Source: Paragonimus westermani (Eukaryota; Platyhelminthes; Trematoda; Plagiorchiida; Troglotrematidae). Taken from it: a stretch of 64,000 bases of DNA. The notes beneath the pieces were generated by a model that ran no database searches, had not been told where the DNA came from, and saw nothing but the letters and a program-made list of their open reading frames with translations. Positions 53,901 to 61,782 of the stretch are shown piece after piece (positions within the stretch are counted from its first letter, which is position 1; each line of letters begins with the position of its first letter). The DNA lies in the NCBI GenBank assembly GCA_008508345.1, contig QNGE01000972.1, positions 34,091-98,090 of the forward strand, given 5' to 3'. Position numbers and translations under genes: made by a program.

Positions 53901-56900
53901 CTATTCTGCAAATCTTTTTTTGTGTTGCTTAGCAGAACAAACCTGAAAGAAGTGTACTGTAAAAACGCGGGGTTTCTTCACATTTGAACTAACCCGATTG
54001 CAGGTTACTAAGAACGGTCGGTCCCAATGATAACCAGCGGAGTGTTCGACAACCGTTCCCAAAAACTGCATTATTGCATCAATTGCAACAATGACAGGTA
54101 AGCGAGGGGATTTGAACTGATGAACCCCGAACAGGTGTCAGAATAAGACCCCAGATCACAGGAGAGTTGTCACTAGGATTTCGAGTAGATTTACAGTCTA
54201 TTTTCATTGAACATTGTGTCTTCTTTTCCACTATGCAAAAACCGGTCAGCAGTGTAATAGCTAGGGAAGCTGGCAATTGGGCACGGGGTCAGACACTTGA
54301 GCAGTGGTTGCTGATGTACATAGTTCGAGTGGTGCCACTTTTCAAGAGAATTTGAGTCTGGGATCAAAGTATGGATTGAGTGCACTGCCAGTTACTTACG
54401 ACGGTTTATGCCCTTCAAGCTACAGAGACTAATGTATGCGTGTATGCATGTTGTTCAAATGGCTTAAAGTTGGCAGAAAAAGGGTAGAACTACTTATCCT
54501 CTAGTTGGCACACCTTCAAAGTTTGCACGAAGTGAGCAGCCTATAATTCGTACCAAAACACTAACTATGCAAGCACTGAAGTAGGGAGGCGAGAACGCCA
54601 ATTTTGAGGGGTGGTGGTTCCATTCTGAATGCCACCTTGAGTGTCACAAACGACACAACAGTGCACAGTGGAAACAAGCGGATTGGAACTCGAATACCCA
54701 AGCCCACAAACACACAAGCCAGCCATCGGTTAAAGCCGTGACAGGCGGAGTGCTAACGGCAACGGATTCTGCGCACATACAACGACTGGCGTATGACGCA
54801 CAGCTGTAATTAAACTGGTGGATAAAACGTGGGGTGGATAATTCTAGTAATCACGTCCTAACCGGGTACGCTGAGAGTGACCTGTGGCGACAGAACAGGC
54901 TTTATGAAGTCGTACGCTATGTCTGTCGGATAGGTTGTAGCGCAATGTTGTCTCCTGCGCCAGATGGCTTCATGTAAGCCGATTTTCTCAAGGTAGACGT
55001 TACAGGTGTCGTTGGTATTTTTGGTTCGGTGTGAAGCTTCGCACTGAGTAATTAGTGGAAATTGGTGTCACGAAAAAAGTCAGTTCAGCGTCCAGCCAGC
55101 CAGATGTGCGTGTGATCCACACCCTGTGACATGTACATCGAGTCAGAGTTCACTTTTTGAATGGGTGAAAAACTGCCGAGGGTAAGAGGTAGTCCATCCC
55201 AACTGGGTTTCCGATGTACCAACCGACACACAGTACCGGTTGTTTGTCGTCTGAAGCTAAAAGCTAAGAGAGTGAACCATCTCTTTCAAAATCTAGTGAC
55301 AATAAGCGGTTTGGGTGCCAGGAATTTGTGGTATTCAAAAGCACGCCTAGTCTCTTTATCTTGCGCAAAGCTCGGTAGGTCATCCATGTACTGTAGGTAA
55401 AACGAAGTGTTGTGTGGTGTAAACAACGGACAAGATTTTATCGAAGGATTAAAAACAGACTGACTAAAACCGTCCACAAAGGACGGTATCGTATAGCGTA
55501 CCATTGTAAAAACAAAATTTAATCTTTGATTGTACCATAACGACAGGAAAATGTGTCGGATAAGTCCAAGTCATGAACAAGGTCAATCTACCTCGCAATG
55601 GTACAGCATTCGTGAAGTGAGAATGTGCGTCAAAAGAGCACACTGTTTTCCTTCAGAGTGACTTTTCATAGTAAGTCGCAAAGCCTGAAGGTGTGTAGCA
55701 GAGTAACTTTTGAGAACAGTTCATACAATGACTGTAGAACGTTAACTAACTATTTCGCCGGATAAGATGTTCAAGACACTAAAAGGATTGGTCGTGGTGG
55801 TGTTTGTGTTTTTTAAATCGTTGATAATCCATAAAAATGTGGGGTAAGTTTAACAAAAACTTGTATTGTCTTTCATTTGTGTAACTATACAAAAGTGAAA
55901 TCTGCAACTAATAATGAATCTGCTTCCCTACCAATAGTGTTCGGTTGAAACTTCGTGGTTACTTAACGATAATCCCCACTTTCTCCACATGCTGTTAATC
56001 AACAACTGTGTTTGTGGGAATCACTAGAACAAGTTTGGCTAAGTTTTGTTTATTTTTTGTTCCACTATTTTCACGTCACAGCTGACGGAAATATACAAAA
56101 TGGTAGTATCAACTCAGACAATTGATGCTCTAACTTCATTAGTTAGTTTCTATTCTTATCTGTATGTAAACGACGGGACAAATGCACAGGAAAGCTTAGT
56201 TTCACCCTTCTGGTAGCCAAAATTTTAATGACTGTGGAATTGAGAAAATATAATTCTGTTACTCGTGGATTGACACTTCCCATTGAGTAGAGCACGTCGT
56301 CTCCTACAAGGTGCACGTGCATAACTGAATTTTGTTCTTACTGTATACAGGACAGCATCACAAATCAGTGACATTAGGACGACGATCTAATCAATCCAGA
56401 AAAAACTACCGATTAATAAACACAGAGTGGAGCTGTACACTGAGATGGAGTGTACACTAAAGAGGAACTCGAATTCATTTCAGCCGCTTCTTTGTAAGCA
56501 ATTTTTAAGAAAAAACGTATTGAGCATCACTACACAAAGTTGGGAGTCGAAACACTAAAAAAACAATGCATAAATTTGATGTACAACTTGTTCACACTCT
56601 GGCGTGCGAGCAAGTAACACGTAGTCCACATAAAACTCGTAGTCACAAACGATGCTCACAGGCCTGATGACCCAGCTGATGAGAACATCGACTTGTAACG
56701 CGAAGAAGTGTCGGTTCGATCCCCAATTCAGATTATCGTTCGTTGATTAATCCAAAGAAGAACGAAACCGCTCATGCAGTGTCGGTTCAAGGATCTTAAA
56801 GGCATCTTAAAGGCTGATAAAAAGCTTGTGGCATATGAGTTGATTAGTGCTTCCAATAATGCTCATCAGGCTAGGAAAAACGGGTCACTTAAATTTATTC

Positions 56901-58319
56901 AATTGAACTTCAAAATTGATTAGTAGAAGCAACTGAACATCGTCACGGATGTCATGTTTATAACAAAGACAAACCTCGCCAAACAGTGATAAAAATTATG
57001 GAAACCCAAAACAACAGTGAAAGGAAACTGATTCCGAACATACCGGAATTTACGAAAGCGGTCATACGGCTACGTTCGTTTGGAGGAATCCAACGTCCAA
57101 GCAGACACATCACGGTCGGGTAGATGACACCCTACGAGAACAAAACGGAGCAAAGGGTGACAACGCTTGGTTGTTTGTTCAGAGAACACCCCAAAACAAA
57201 GACCTGCATATAAACCAATGGAACAAGCCTCTGTTTGTCGACACGTTTTAGTGCAGCGCCCATCGTTGGCTTACGGTTTGGATGATTATTTTGATCCGTA
57301 TTTTTCATCGGCCTATCGGATTCATCCTATTTCGTATCTTCAATTCTATGTAACAGCTGATGATGACATAGGAAATCCAATAGGCATGTGCACAACGTGA
57401 ACGTAGGAAGTATTCATCTTAGTTTATCGTTTCATTACGCACATTGTTTTTTTTCACGATCAAACATTACCCATAGTCCCTCAGAAATTGAGTTGAACAT
57501 TGACAGTTATATCAGTTGCTTTTTGCAGGACCAAAACTGAGTCTCTGGATGATTTTGCACGCATCTGGTGGATGAAGCTAAGTATACGGTTGACTCACAT
57601 TCACGGTGATACAATTGTACCGGAGCCTACTTCCCGTTATGCTGACCGCCTCGAGCTTTGTTGGGCCTGCAGATTATGGGTGGTTCGGTAGCAAACCCAA
57701 ATCTTCCTGTGTCGGTTGCCGGATGTCTCATCTTTTAGGTGAAGTGTGAATAAAGGTATTGTCAGGCTGTCATGTTAACGCACACAAGAAAGTGCGCACT
57801 TTTATTTACGGTTGTCGTACTAATTAAACTAACGAAATGTTTGGCGTGAGTAGTGAAGGACAAAAGGGGACACTGACAAATCTTGCTTCATTGTCTACTT
57901 ACATAGTGATGGCAAAAGGGTGCACTGAAGTCTGAGCAGGGAAGGCCTTACGTGTGTCAAAAAGACCATGTGAACTGGGCCCACACGCTGAAATATTCAG
58001 AAAGCTACTGTAACAAATTTATTTCAGGGGACTTATCGGCAAATTGGCCTGGCTTAGGTGCCAAAGCAAATATCGCCCACAATCCGCATTTCATCTTCAC
58101 CATGCACCGGTTCACATTGTCGACAAATAAGAATCGCGCGGCGGAAAACTCACAGTTTCAACTAGCTCACTTGTGCTAGTCCTTGTCCTATTCGTACAGT
58201 CATAAGTGTATAAGAACCACAGAAGGAGGCAAATGGGATCGCCAGCTCCAGAACCGAACATATAAGCACACTTCCGAATCCAACCCACTTCGGTCCAAAA
58301 CGAAATGACAGTATGCCGC
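20800..58319 (-). CDS. SLC17-family anion transporter, sialin-like (split gene, incomplete)
   Basis: Major-facilitator transporter of the sialin/VGLUT/phosphate cotransporter family, expected in lysosome, synaptic-vesicle or plasma membrane. Recognised exons in coding order: 58319-58171, 44424-44198, 32193-32011, 28950-28818, 25093-24938, 21793-21708, 20940-20800. The last six join in perfect phase and give about 306 residues to the stop. Family marks include GGILSFRFGPKWVGFG (motif A), the loop YDDPSRHPHIANDER, PWRS then HNWSWYTLITCMPTYM, NGILSSLPYL, CNIVDLAPQFAG, SITNTIATLPG and NWRIVFGVA..RQPWGE near the C-terminus. The HNWxxYTLxTxxPTYM wording is closer to sialin than to vesicular glutamate transporters. 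Missing: the first membrane helix, and about 30 residues between the exons at 58171 and 44424 (usually the xFPAxHxxWxxWxPPxERS segment). The true substrate cannot be read from the sequence. Confidence 0.88.
20941..21707 (-). other. Transporter intron
   Basis: About 0.8 kb, nothing recognised. Confidence 0.6.
21708..21793 (-). CDS. Transporter exon (SITNTIATLPG)
   Basis: 86 bases with acceptor TTCAATTAG|GTGTGA and donor CACAGT|GTAAGT. It encodes VILSITNTIATLPGILGPLF, then VGYVTQHS. This is the conserved G(I/V)xxxxTNTxATxPGxxxP helix of SLC17 transporters. Phase 1 in, phase 0 out. Confidence 0.93.
21794..24937 (-). other. Transporter intron
   Basis: About 3.1 kb with no recognised gene or repeat family. 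A degenerate B-box-like stretch (GATTCAAATC on the complement, near 23644) is too weak to call. Confidence 0.5.
24938..25093 (-). CDS. Transporter exon (LDIAP-like motif)
   Basis: 156 bases with acceptor TGGTTGTCAG|CTCTTG and donor TTCGCAG|GTAGGT. It encodes LGGIGAGLLAVGLLGCNRIG, a hydrophobic helix, then SGFTCNIVDLAPQFAG. The motif NxxDLAPxxAG is diagnostic for the family. The exon is phase 1 at both ends, so its skipping would not be frame-neutral with its neighbours unless both boundaries shift. Confidence 0.93.
25094..28817 (-). other. Transporter intron
   Basis: About 3.7 kb. The only item noted is a tRNA-like relic near 28140-28197. The frame at 26595-26831 has no family match. Confidence 0.5.
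28140..28197 (-). repeat. tRNA-like relic
   Basis: On the complement, TGGCGCAATGGTC (28196-28184) fits a pol III A box, and AGCTCTAATCCCGG (28153-28140) is an 8-of-11 match to the B box at near-normal spacing of about 43 bases. The stems are eroded. It could be a tRNA-derived repeat fragment or chance. Confidence 0.3.
28818..28950 (-). CDS. Transporter exon (NGxLSSLPYL)
   Basis: 133 bases with acceptor TTCATTTTCAG|AATGGC and donor CTCTTCG|GTAAGT. It encodes NGILSSLPYLCQCLFAQLVG, FVSDMLIKRGML and ARKINN, the conserved loop and helix with RK(I/L) at its end. Phase 0 in, phase 1 out. Confidence 0.93.
30514..31129 (+). repeat. LTR-like repeat, probable solo LTR
   Basis: Starts sharply at TGTAGCGAGAAGGCG. 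A second copy starts at 63784 with the same first bases and unrelated upstream flanks, which fixes the left boundary. By eye the shared 217 bases are about 90% identical. It carries AATAAAG and CTTTATT arms near the start (polyadenylation signal in a hairpin) and begins with TG as LTRs do. The right end is uncertain: TACA at 31126-31129 is one candidate, and no target-site duplication was found. No coding sequence follows, hence solo LTR. The long frame on the complement is a by-product of GC-rich repeat sequence. Confidence 0.55.
30703..30929 (+). repeat. Imperfect internal duplication within the LTR-like repeat
   Basis: CCTGCCATTCCTCGTCTGTT at 30703 recurs as CCTGCCCTGCCTCGCCCGTT at 30876, each leading to a GCGATGxCTCxTCCGG stretch. 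The period is about 173 bases, and weaker similarity appears to continue beyond. Confidence 0.5.
32011..32193 (-). CDS. Transporter exon (PWRS..HNWxxYTLxT)
   Basis: 183 bases, phase 0 at both ends. The donor is GCCGAT|GTAAGT. The acceptor was chosen as GCCAAAG|GTCAGC because it keeps phase with the upstream exon; another AG about 18 bases upstream (CCCAG) is out of phase. It encodes VSDAHPATRVPNSFVPWRSV, then FWAILIIHVTHNWSWYTLIT and MPTYMSRVQGFSMAD. The PWR(K/S)xxxSxPVWAI..HxxxNWxxYTLLTxxPTYM signature is that of sialin-like SLC17 members. Confidence 0.92.
32570..32955 (+). mobile_element. LINE reverse transcriptase fragment
   Basis: Encodes DDVIKGPLGF, KLIDVEYAEDVSSLTSLTEH, then MAGLYSVHFAPSKC and VDRFTHL. 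These are the catalytic palm (YADD, here YAED), the FAPSKC motif and the FTYLG region of CR1/RTE reverse transcriptases. After a frame change near 32847 comes VDDVFTRIANVNSVCANH, matching the next conserved stretch. The YAED change and the frameshift mean it is dead. Confidence 0.8.
33618..33900 (-). mobile_element. Possible LINE endonuclease fragment
   Basis: On the complement SSGAKQYLIDWTPTNDSLCA, then IRRDRLVK, resembles the WxPxxxRxxxxRL stretch of the apurinic-type endonuclease domain of trematode LINEs (usually SGxAxxAL.DWxPIxERI). A later part (GKLAGDMNA) is at the place of the GDxNA motif. The frame is broken and short, so the match is moderate. Confidence 0.5.
39585..40260 (+). mobile_element. 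Decayed CR1-like LINE, 3' part of the ORF
   Basis: EVVDTLTYLGSTISS (39587 on), then RLSLKERVYNACVHSVLLYG (39742 on) and EMWRVRN, then RWLCYVFRMP near 39980, and WVKPRSG with VDRCC..RSPREHSN further on. This is the order FTYLGS, LLYGxETWxxR, RWLGHVLRM, GWGPRD of the C-terminal half of trematode CR1-like LINEs. Several stops and frame changes show that it is old. Confidence 0.85.
41345..41515 (+). mobile_element. LTR-retrotransposon integrase relic
   Basis: Translated with in-frame stops: SSRWINV*IDFIGGLPLGHC, then NNLFAVTTGR. This fits the W..V.IDFIGPLP...G...LFxVVTxR start of the gypsy-type integrase core. No clear reverse transcriptase or LTR lies nearby, so the parent element cannot be named. 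Confidence 0.5.
44198..44424 (-). CDS. Transporter exon (SQxGTIxGxxxxGIL, YDDPxxHPxI)
   Basis: 227 bases with acceptor TCTTTATGCAG|GCTCTC and donor CACATG|GTAAGG. It encodes SQMGTIIGQSVAGILSQPRI, a membrane helix (LVHYVIGSLGCLFLIFWFFV), then YDDPSRHPHIANDERVYIEE. In the family this loop reads DxPxxHPxIxxxExxYIE. Phase 1 in, phase 0 out. Confidence 0.93.
46099..46182 (+). other. C2H2 zinc-finger-like motif, perhaps the end of a LINE ORF
   Basis: MSRCDVCGRECVGSLALVYH then QSPH has the spacing C-x2-C-x12-H-x3-H of a classical C2H2 finger. A single finger like this closes the ORF of some trematode LINEs, but no reverse-transcriptase sequence was seen just upstream, so origin and function are open. 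Confidence 0.35.
49590..49700 (-). mobile_element. Possible integrase relic
   Basis: On the complement YPASHPLIERCLGRLKLVV resembles the YHPxxNGxVERxHRxLKxxL motif of gypsy-type integrases. It is one short motif without a convincing neighbour, so low confidence. Confidence 0.3.
50140..51047 (+). mobile_element. Decayed CR1-like LINE with microsatellite tail
   Basis: RT motif A at about 50184-50260 (VVFLDHKGAFDSVDRSTLLE) and the QGCPLSP region at about 50385 (SGVCQGCLPSTLLFNFVID) are clear. The palm YADD region is missing, and the frame resumes near 50575 with ADWRKVRGGQRTT, then RVRLPGWGPRDSKNRWLETL at 50683 on and SEVVANRAQLC. This is the LINE C-terminus. A 3' UTR-like stretch follows and ends in an ATG-rich run (51021-51047). 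The second copy of this 3' end is at 60942-61262. Confidence 0.88.
52325..52343. repeat. (ATA)n microsatellite
   Basis: Six ATA/ATAA units within transposon-rich DNA. It may be the tail of an unrecognised repeat. Confidence 0.9.
55150..55504 (-). mobile_element. Penelope-like element reverse transcriptase relic
   Basis: On the complement NTSFYLQYMDDLPSFAQDKE then TRRAFEY carries an intact YxDD catalytic box (YMDD). After a frame break comes VHRKPSWDGLPLTLGSFSPI, matching the RKPTxTGxYxxFxSFxPxxxK stretch that follows the palm in Penelope-like elements. No GIY-YIG endonuclease part was seen, and stops separate the pieces. Confidence 0.65.
56668..56723 (+). repeat. tRNA-like relic (Thr-like anticodon position)
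   Basis: TGACCCAGCTGATGAG (A-box-like, 56668) and GGTTCGATCCC (B-box-like, 56713) lie 45 bases apart, the normal tRNA spacing. The loop CTTGTAA would give anticodon TGT. Anticodon and T stems pair badly, so this is a relic or SINE head and not a working gene. Confidence 0.35.
58171..58319 (-). CDS. Transporter exon (motif A, most upstream one found)
   Basis: 149 bases with acceptor TTGTTCCAG|GCGGCA and donor GCACAA|GTGAGC. It encodes GILSFRFGPKWVGFGSVLIC, then SVLELAIPFASFCG and LMTVRIGQGLAQ. This is the GGxLAxRFGxKxVxGxG motif A, a membrane helix and the RxxxGLxxG segment of SLC17 carriers. The first base of the first Gly codon must come from an upstream exon, not found. Confidence 0.85.
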
Positions 58320-59124
58320 CTGGAACAACACGAAATAGGATAGTATGAAACAGAATTCTAAATTAGGACGACAATAGACACGTTTTGGTTGGTCTCACTC
58401 AGTCGAAATTTGATGGACTGACAGAGAGGAACTCCCTGCTCTCAAACACCTCAGTAACCTCCACTTTTAAACTCCGTAACCAGCAACTGTTGTCAGCAGC
58501 TACCACACAGTTCAATTAACGATCCGGCCGACAATATACAGACAATAACAGGAAACAAAAAGATCCACTTCCTGTTAGCGCTGAGCATCTTCGGTGGGTC
58601 AAGGTAACAGGTGATTACCAAAAATGAGGCTTAGCCTGGAAGCTACACATCGTAAAACGCGAAAATAGATCACCAGAACCGTACGCGTCATTCTGAACAG
58701 TCGACGTGTTACCGTATTCGCTGTCAGTCTTGTGGTGCTAATTTTCTATTAAAATGTTTCAGGTAAATCGCGTACATATTTCCAATTGTAGCTTCGAGTT
58801 TTCTATCTACCACAACCTAAGGGCTGCTTGTATTTCGTTCCACCAGCTGCTGTCATACTACTCGACAGCGTCGCTGAACAAAACACAACCGAAAAGCTAT
58901 GCTGGCTCCATTAACTGACCTTGGACATCTCAGAACTTCTTAATGAGCAAATAACACGAAGAACGTAGTCTGGCCAGAAGCAGTGTGGATACGACATTGC
59001 GTTGACATCAGAACAATGAAAACTCTCTCAGAAGAATTTCCCCTTCGAGCCCACCGTTTAAATTCCTATTACTTTCTCAAGAATTCCGTTCATCACAGGC
59101 TCCCAAATTTAACCAAATCCAAAC

Positions 59125-59252
59125 CAATCGATCTCAAGCAACTGCAGCCCAGAAATGAATAAGCCTACGGCAACCACCACTTCAAAGCCCTTTTTGTTGA
59201 GAATGCGTTGCATCAGGTCGCCCACTGGTATCAATATGGGCTGCAACACCTG
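59125..59252 (-). CDS. Possible membrane-protein exon (unproven)
   Basis: Behind an acceptor-like AACTCAG the complement reads VLQPILIPVGDLMQRILNKK, then GFEVVVAVGLFISGLQLLE. The P-x-G-D-x-x-x-R...GF pattern followed by a hydrophobic helix resembles the loop and helix of a major-facilitator carrier. The 3' boundary (GGTTTG|GTTAAA) is weak, and motif A of the neighbouring transporter is already supplied by another exon. It could be a different carrier or chance. Confidence 0.22.
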
Positions 59253-60941
59253 AGTTCAAGTGTATTAAAAATTGCCACAGGACATGCATCTTTCTTTAAA
59301 CCAGTCGGGGGACAGTCAGCCGATGTCAACCGTGCTGCTCACCCTTTCATCTGCGTGCGAGAGTAAGTGTTTGCTACCCACATGAACGTGGCTAGAACAG
59401 GTCTGCATATCACGAGCCCAAATGTCAAGCAAGGTACAGTGAAGTTGCGGAATATTAACACGCACCACCGAGCCGATGCAGTGAGTTCAGAACACGCCCC
59501 GTTAGGAGAAATGGATGTCCGCTCCAGCAATCGCTTTTCCGACGGCGTACTGACAATGCTAACTCTGGAAACCACGGTACAAAATCGACACCGAACACCA
59601 AGCTTCTCACACAATGTGTTGTTATTAAAAGTCTCACTGAACTGTCGTCGTAACATTCAGATGACCTTCAACCAAAACGACGAAAAGTGCGCCTCTGTTG
59701 ACATAACATTCTAACCGGTAAGTTTATTTGGGCGGATAGAAAAGGCCAATATAAGCACAGGAAGTCAGACATGATCAGGGTATGTAGTTCACATTAAATA
59801 TCACGGATTGACCTTATGACAAACGTCATCTGGTGCACTGTGGCTAACTGGAAGACCAAACAATAAGCTCTTAGGAAAATGGCGATATTTAAGCAACCTT
59901 CGATCTGTTCCACTCAACAGGTGGTAAGTATTCCATAATTTTACACGCAATCCATATAAGCCTAATTGATGAACCGCGGATTTGAGGGGACAACGTACAT
60001 ATGGGTAGGACAACATTTATGAACGTAATAAAAAAGTAAATCGGGATCGGCCACAATATATCCAAAAATATCCGCTCTATTTTGGACACTAGGAGATAAC
60101 TGAGACAATTAACTGTTTCGAACTTTTCAGAATTGGGGTGGAAAGTACAGCGACTGTTCTTTGGGTAAAATCAAGGATCAGACGACTAGGACTTCTCGTC
60201 GGGTTGAAATCACGGGAGTCATTAAACTTGCTGAGCGATACTTTGATTAGTGAGGAGTTTACTATGTCTGTGGGGATTTTGGTTGTCAAAAATTGGGCAT
60301 CGATCGTAGCTGCTGTACTCTTACAAACGTTTCAGCCGACCTCTTTTAAAAAGGAGGATTGGATTTGAGTTTCGTCAATAATGCACGCTCTTCCCATTGA
60401 TGGGATTTGACCTCCGGTCTTGATGACCACCACACCAACCATCTCACACTGGGTGCAACTGCGTAAACCCTAATGCAGTCATGTGCAATCCAGGCAGTTC
60501 TCAACATGAATTTTCAGTTAATAGTTGTGGGGTAATAAGAAATGTGATACTTTTACCAATCGCATTTTCAGTGGAGTCACGCCATAAATTAATGCACACC
60601 TCAATTCGCTTCAGTGGCTAATCGAAAAATCCAATATAAACCAATGCACAGAGTGTCACTAGTGAGAAATTCTTTGTCCACGTTTCGATTCACCTGAGGC
60701 AGATACAGGCCACATCGAGGTGAAGGGCGTTACTGCTGCCTCCTACCTAGGTCCGAATGAACCTTTCATAAAAAAATATAAGCCGTTTGTTTTTATTAGG
60801 TTAGTGAATTTTTGACCTAAAACTAGCGCCGACGGGAGAAATGGGCCGAAAAATCCAGCTGACATGAGCCTTTTCCAAATGACGCATCACGGAGCAATTG
60901 AAATGCTGCGCTCGTTATTTCGATACATGCTACGTTAATGA

Positions 60942-61262
60942 TGTAGCGGCTACTCGAACTCAGTGGCGTGAATGTTGTTGTTGCTTGCCGAGTCGTCTGT
61001 GAACTGAGTGCATCTAATGACGCGAGGCAGTAAAAGTTGTCTTGTTGATGGTGCCTTACTTCCACTTACAGCTCGGTTGTTTGGTTGCAAGGTGTAGGCA
61101 CTCTGCTATTGTATGTTTGAATATAGATGTAGTTACTTCCAGTGGTTAGGTCAATTACGCTTCCCACTTCTTTTTCCTCTTTCTTCTTGTACAGCGTTCA
61201 CCTTTTTTTCTTCTTCATAGTTGTATGGTATGATGATGATGATGATAATGATGATTATGAAT
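60942..61262 (+). mobile_element. LINE 3' end with ATG-rich tail
   Basis: Opens with the LINE C-terminus DVAATRTQWRECCCCLPSRL and a stop, then a 3' UTR whose blocks match those at 50751-51047 (for example AGCTCGGTTG and TTGCAAGGTGTAGGCAC), and ends in (ATG)n/ATAATG at 61229-61262. The rest of the element is absent (5' truncation is normal for LINEs). Confidence 0.85.
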
Positions 61263-61765
61263 GACGTTATGAGCTGCCGGGCAACCACGATGGGCAGTGG
61301 TGTCTGAAGAGTCGTAGGCAAAAATACCAAGTGAAATAAAACGCTGTTGCAACAACCATCATTATGACATAAAGGTCGATCTAAGAGAAACAACTCTTTG
61401 TTTCGAAATTTCACGATACTACAGTATAGGCTTTTATACTTACTATACCAAACTCCGTTATAACGAAGGCGTCATTATAGCGAACGGACGAAATACCGGC
61501 GCACGTATTTGCGTTTACTCTGATGGGACGTGAGATGAACCATAACTCACTGTCCCGTGCCACCTACGACTACCAGTTACGTTCGTTTTGGGCGACCGAT
61601 CGAGGATGAATGATGCAGGCGACATGTTGTAACGTAACCGCTACCTTAAAGGCTTATTTCCTGGTCTTGCAGCGTCCTTTTTAATGACGCTATGTACCAC
61701 TTCACTGGTAAAGCACTGTCTATCGAACAACTTAGCAAAGTGGAGTTGACTGCATACATCCCACC

Positions 61766-61782
61766 ATATATATATATATATA
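61766..61782. repeat. (AT)n microsatellite
   Basis: A run of alternating A and T, followed by CATATA. Confidence 0.9.

Larger units (their letters stand above)
44425..58170 (-). other. Repeat-rich interval that should contain a missing transporter exon
   Basis: The flanking exons end and start in phases 0 and 1 and lack about 30 residues between them, so at least one short exon should lie here; I could not find it. Recognised content: zinc-finger-like motif near 46110, possible integrase relic near 49640, LINE 50140-51047, (ATA)n at 52325-52343, Penelope-like relic 55150-55504, tRNA-like relic 56668-56723. The remainder shows no gene. Confidence 0.5.
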
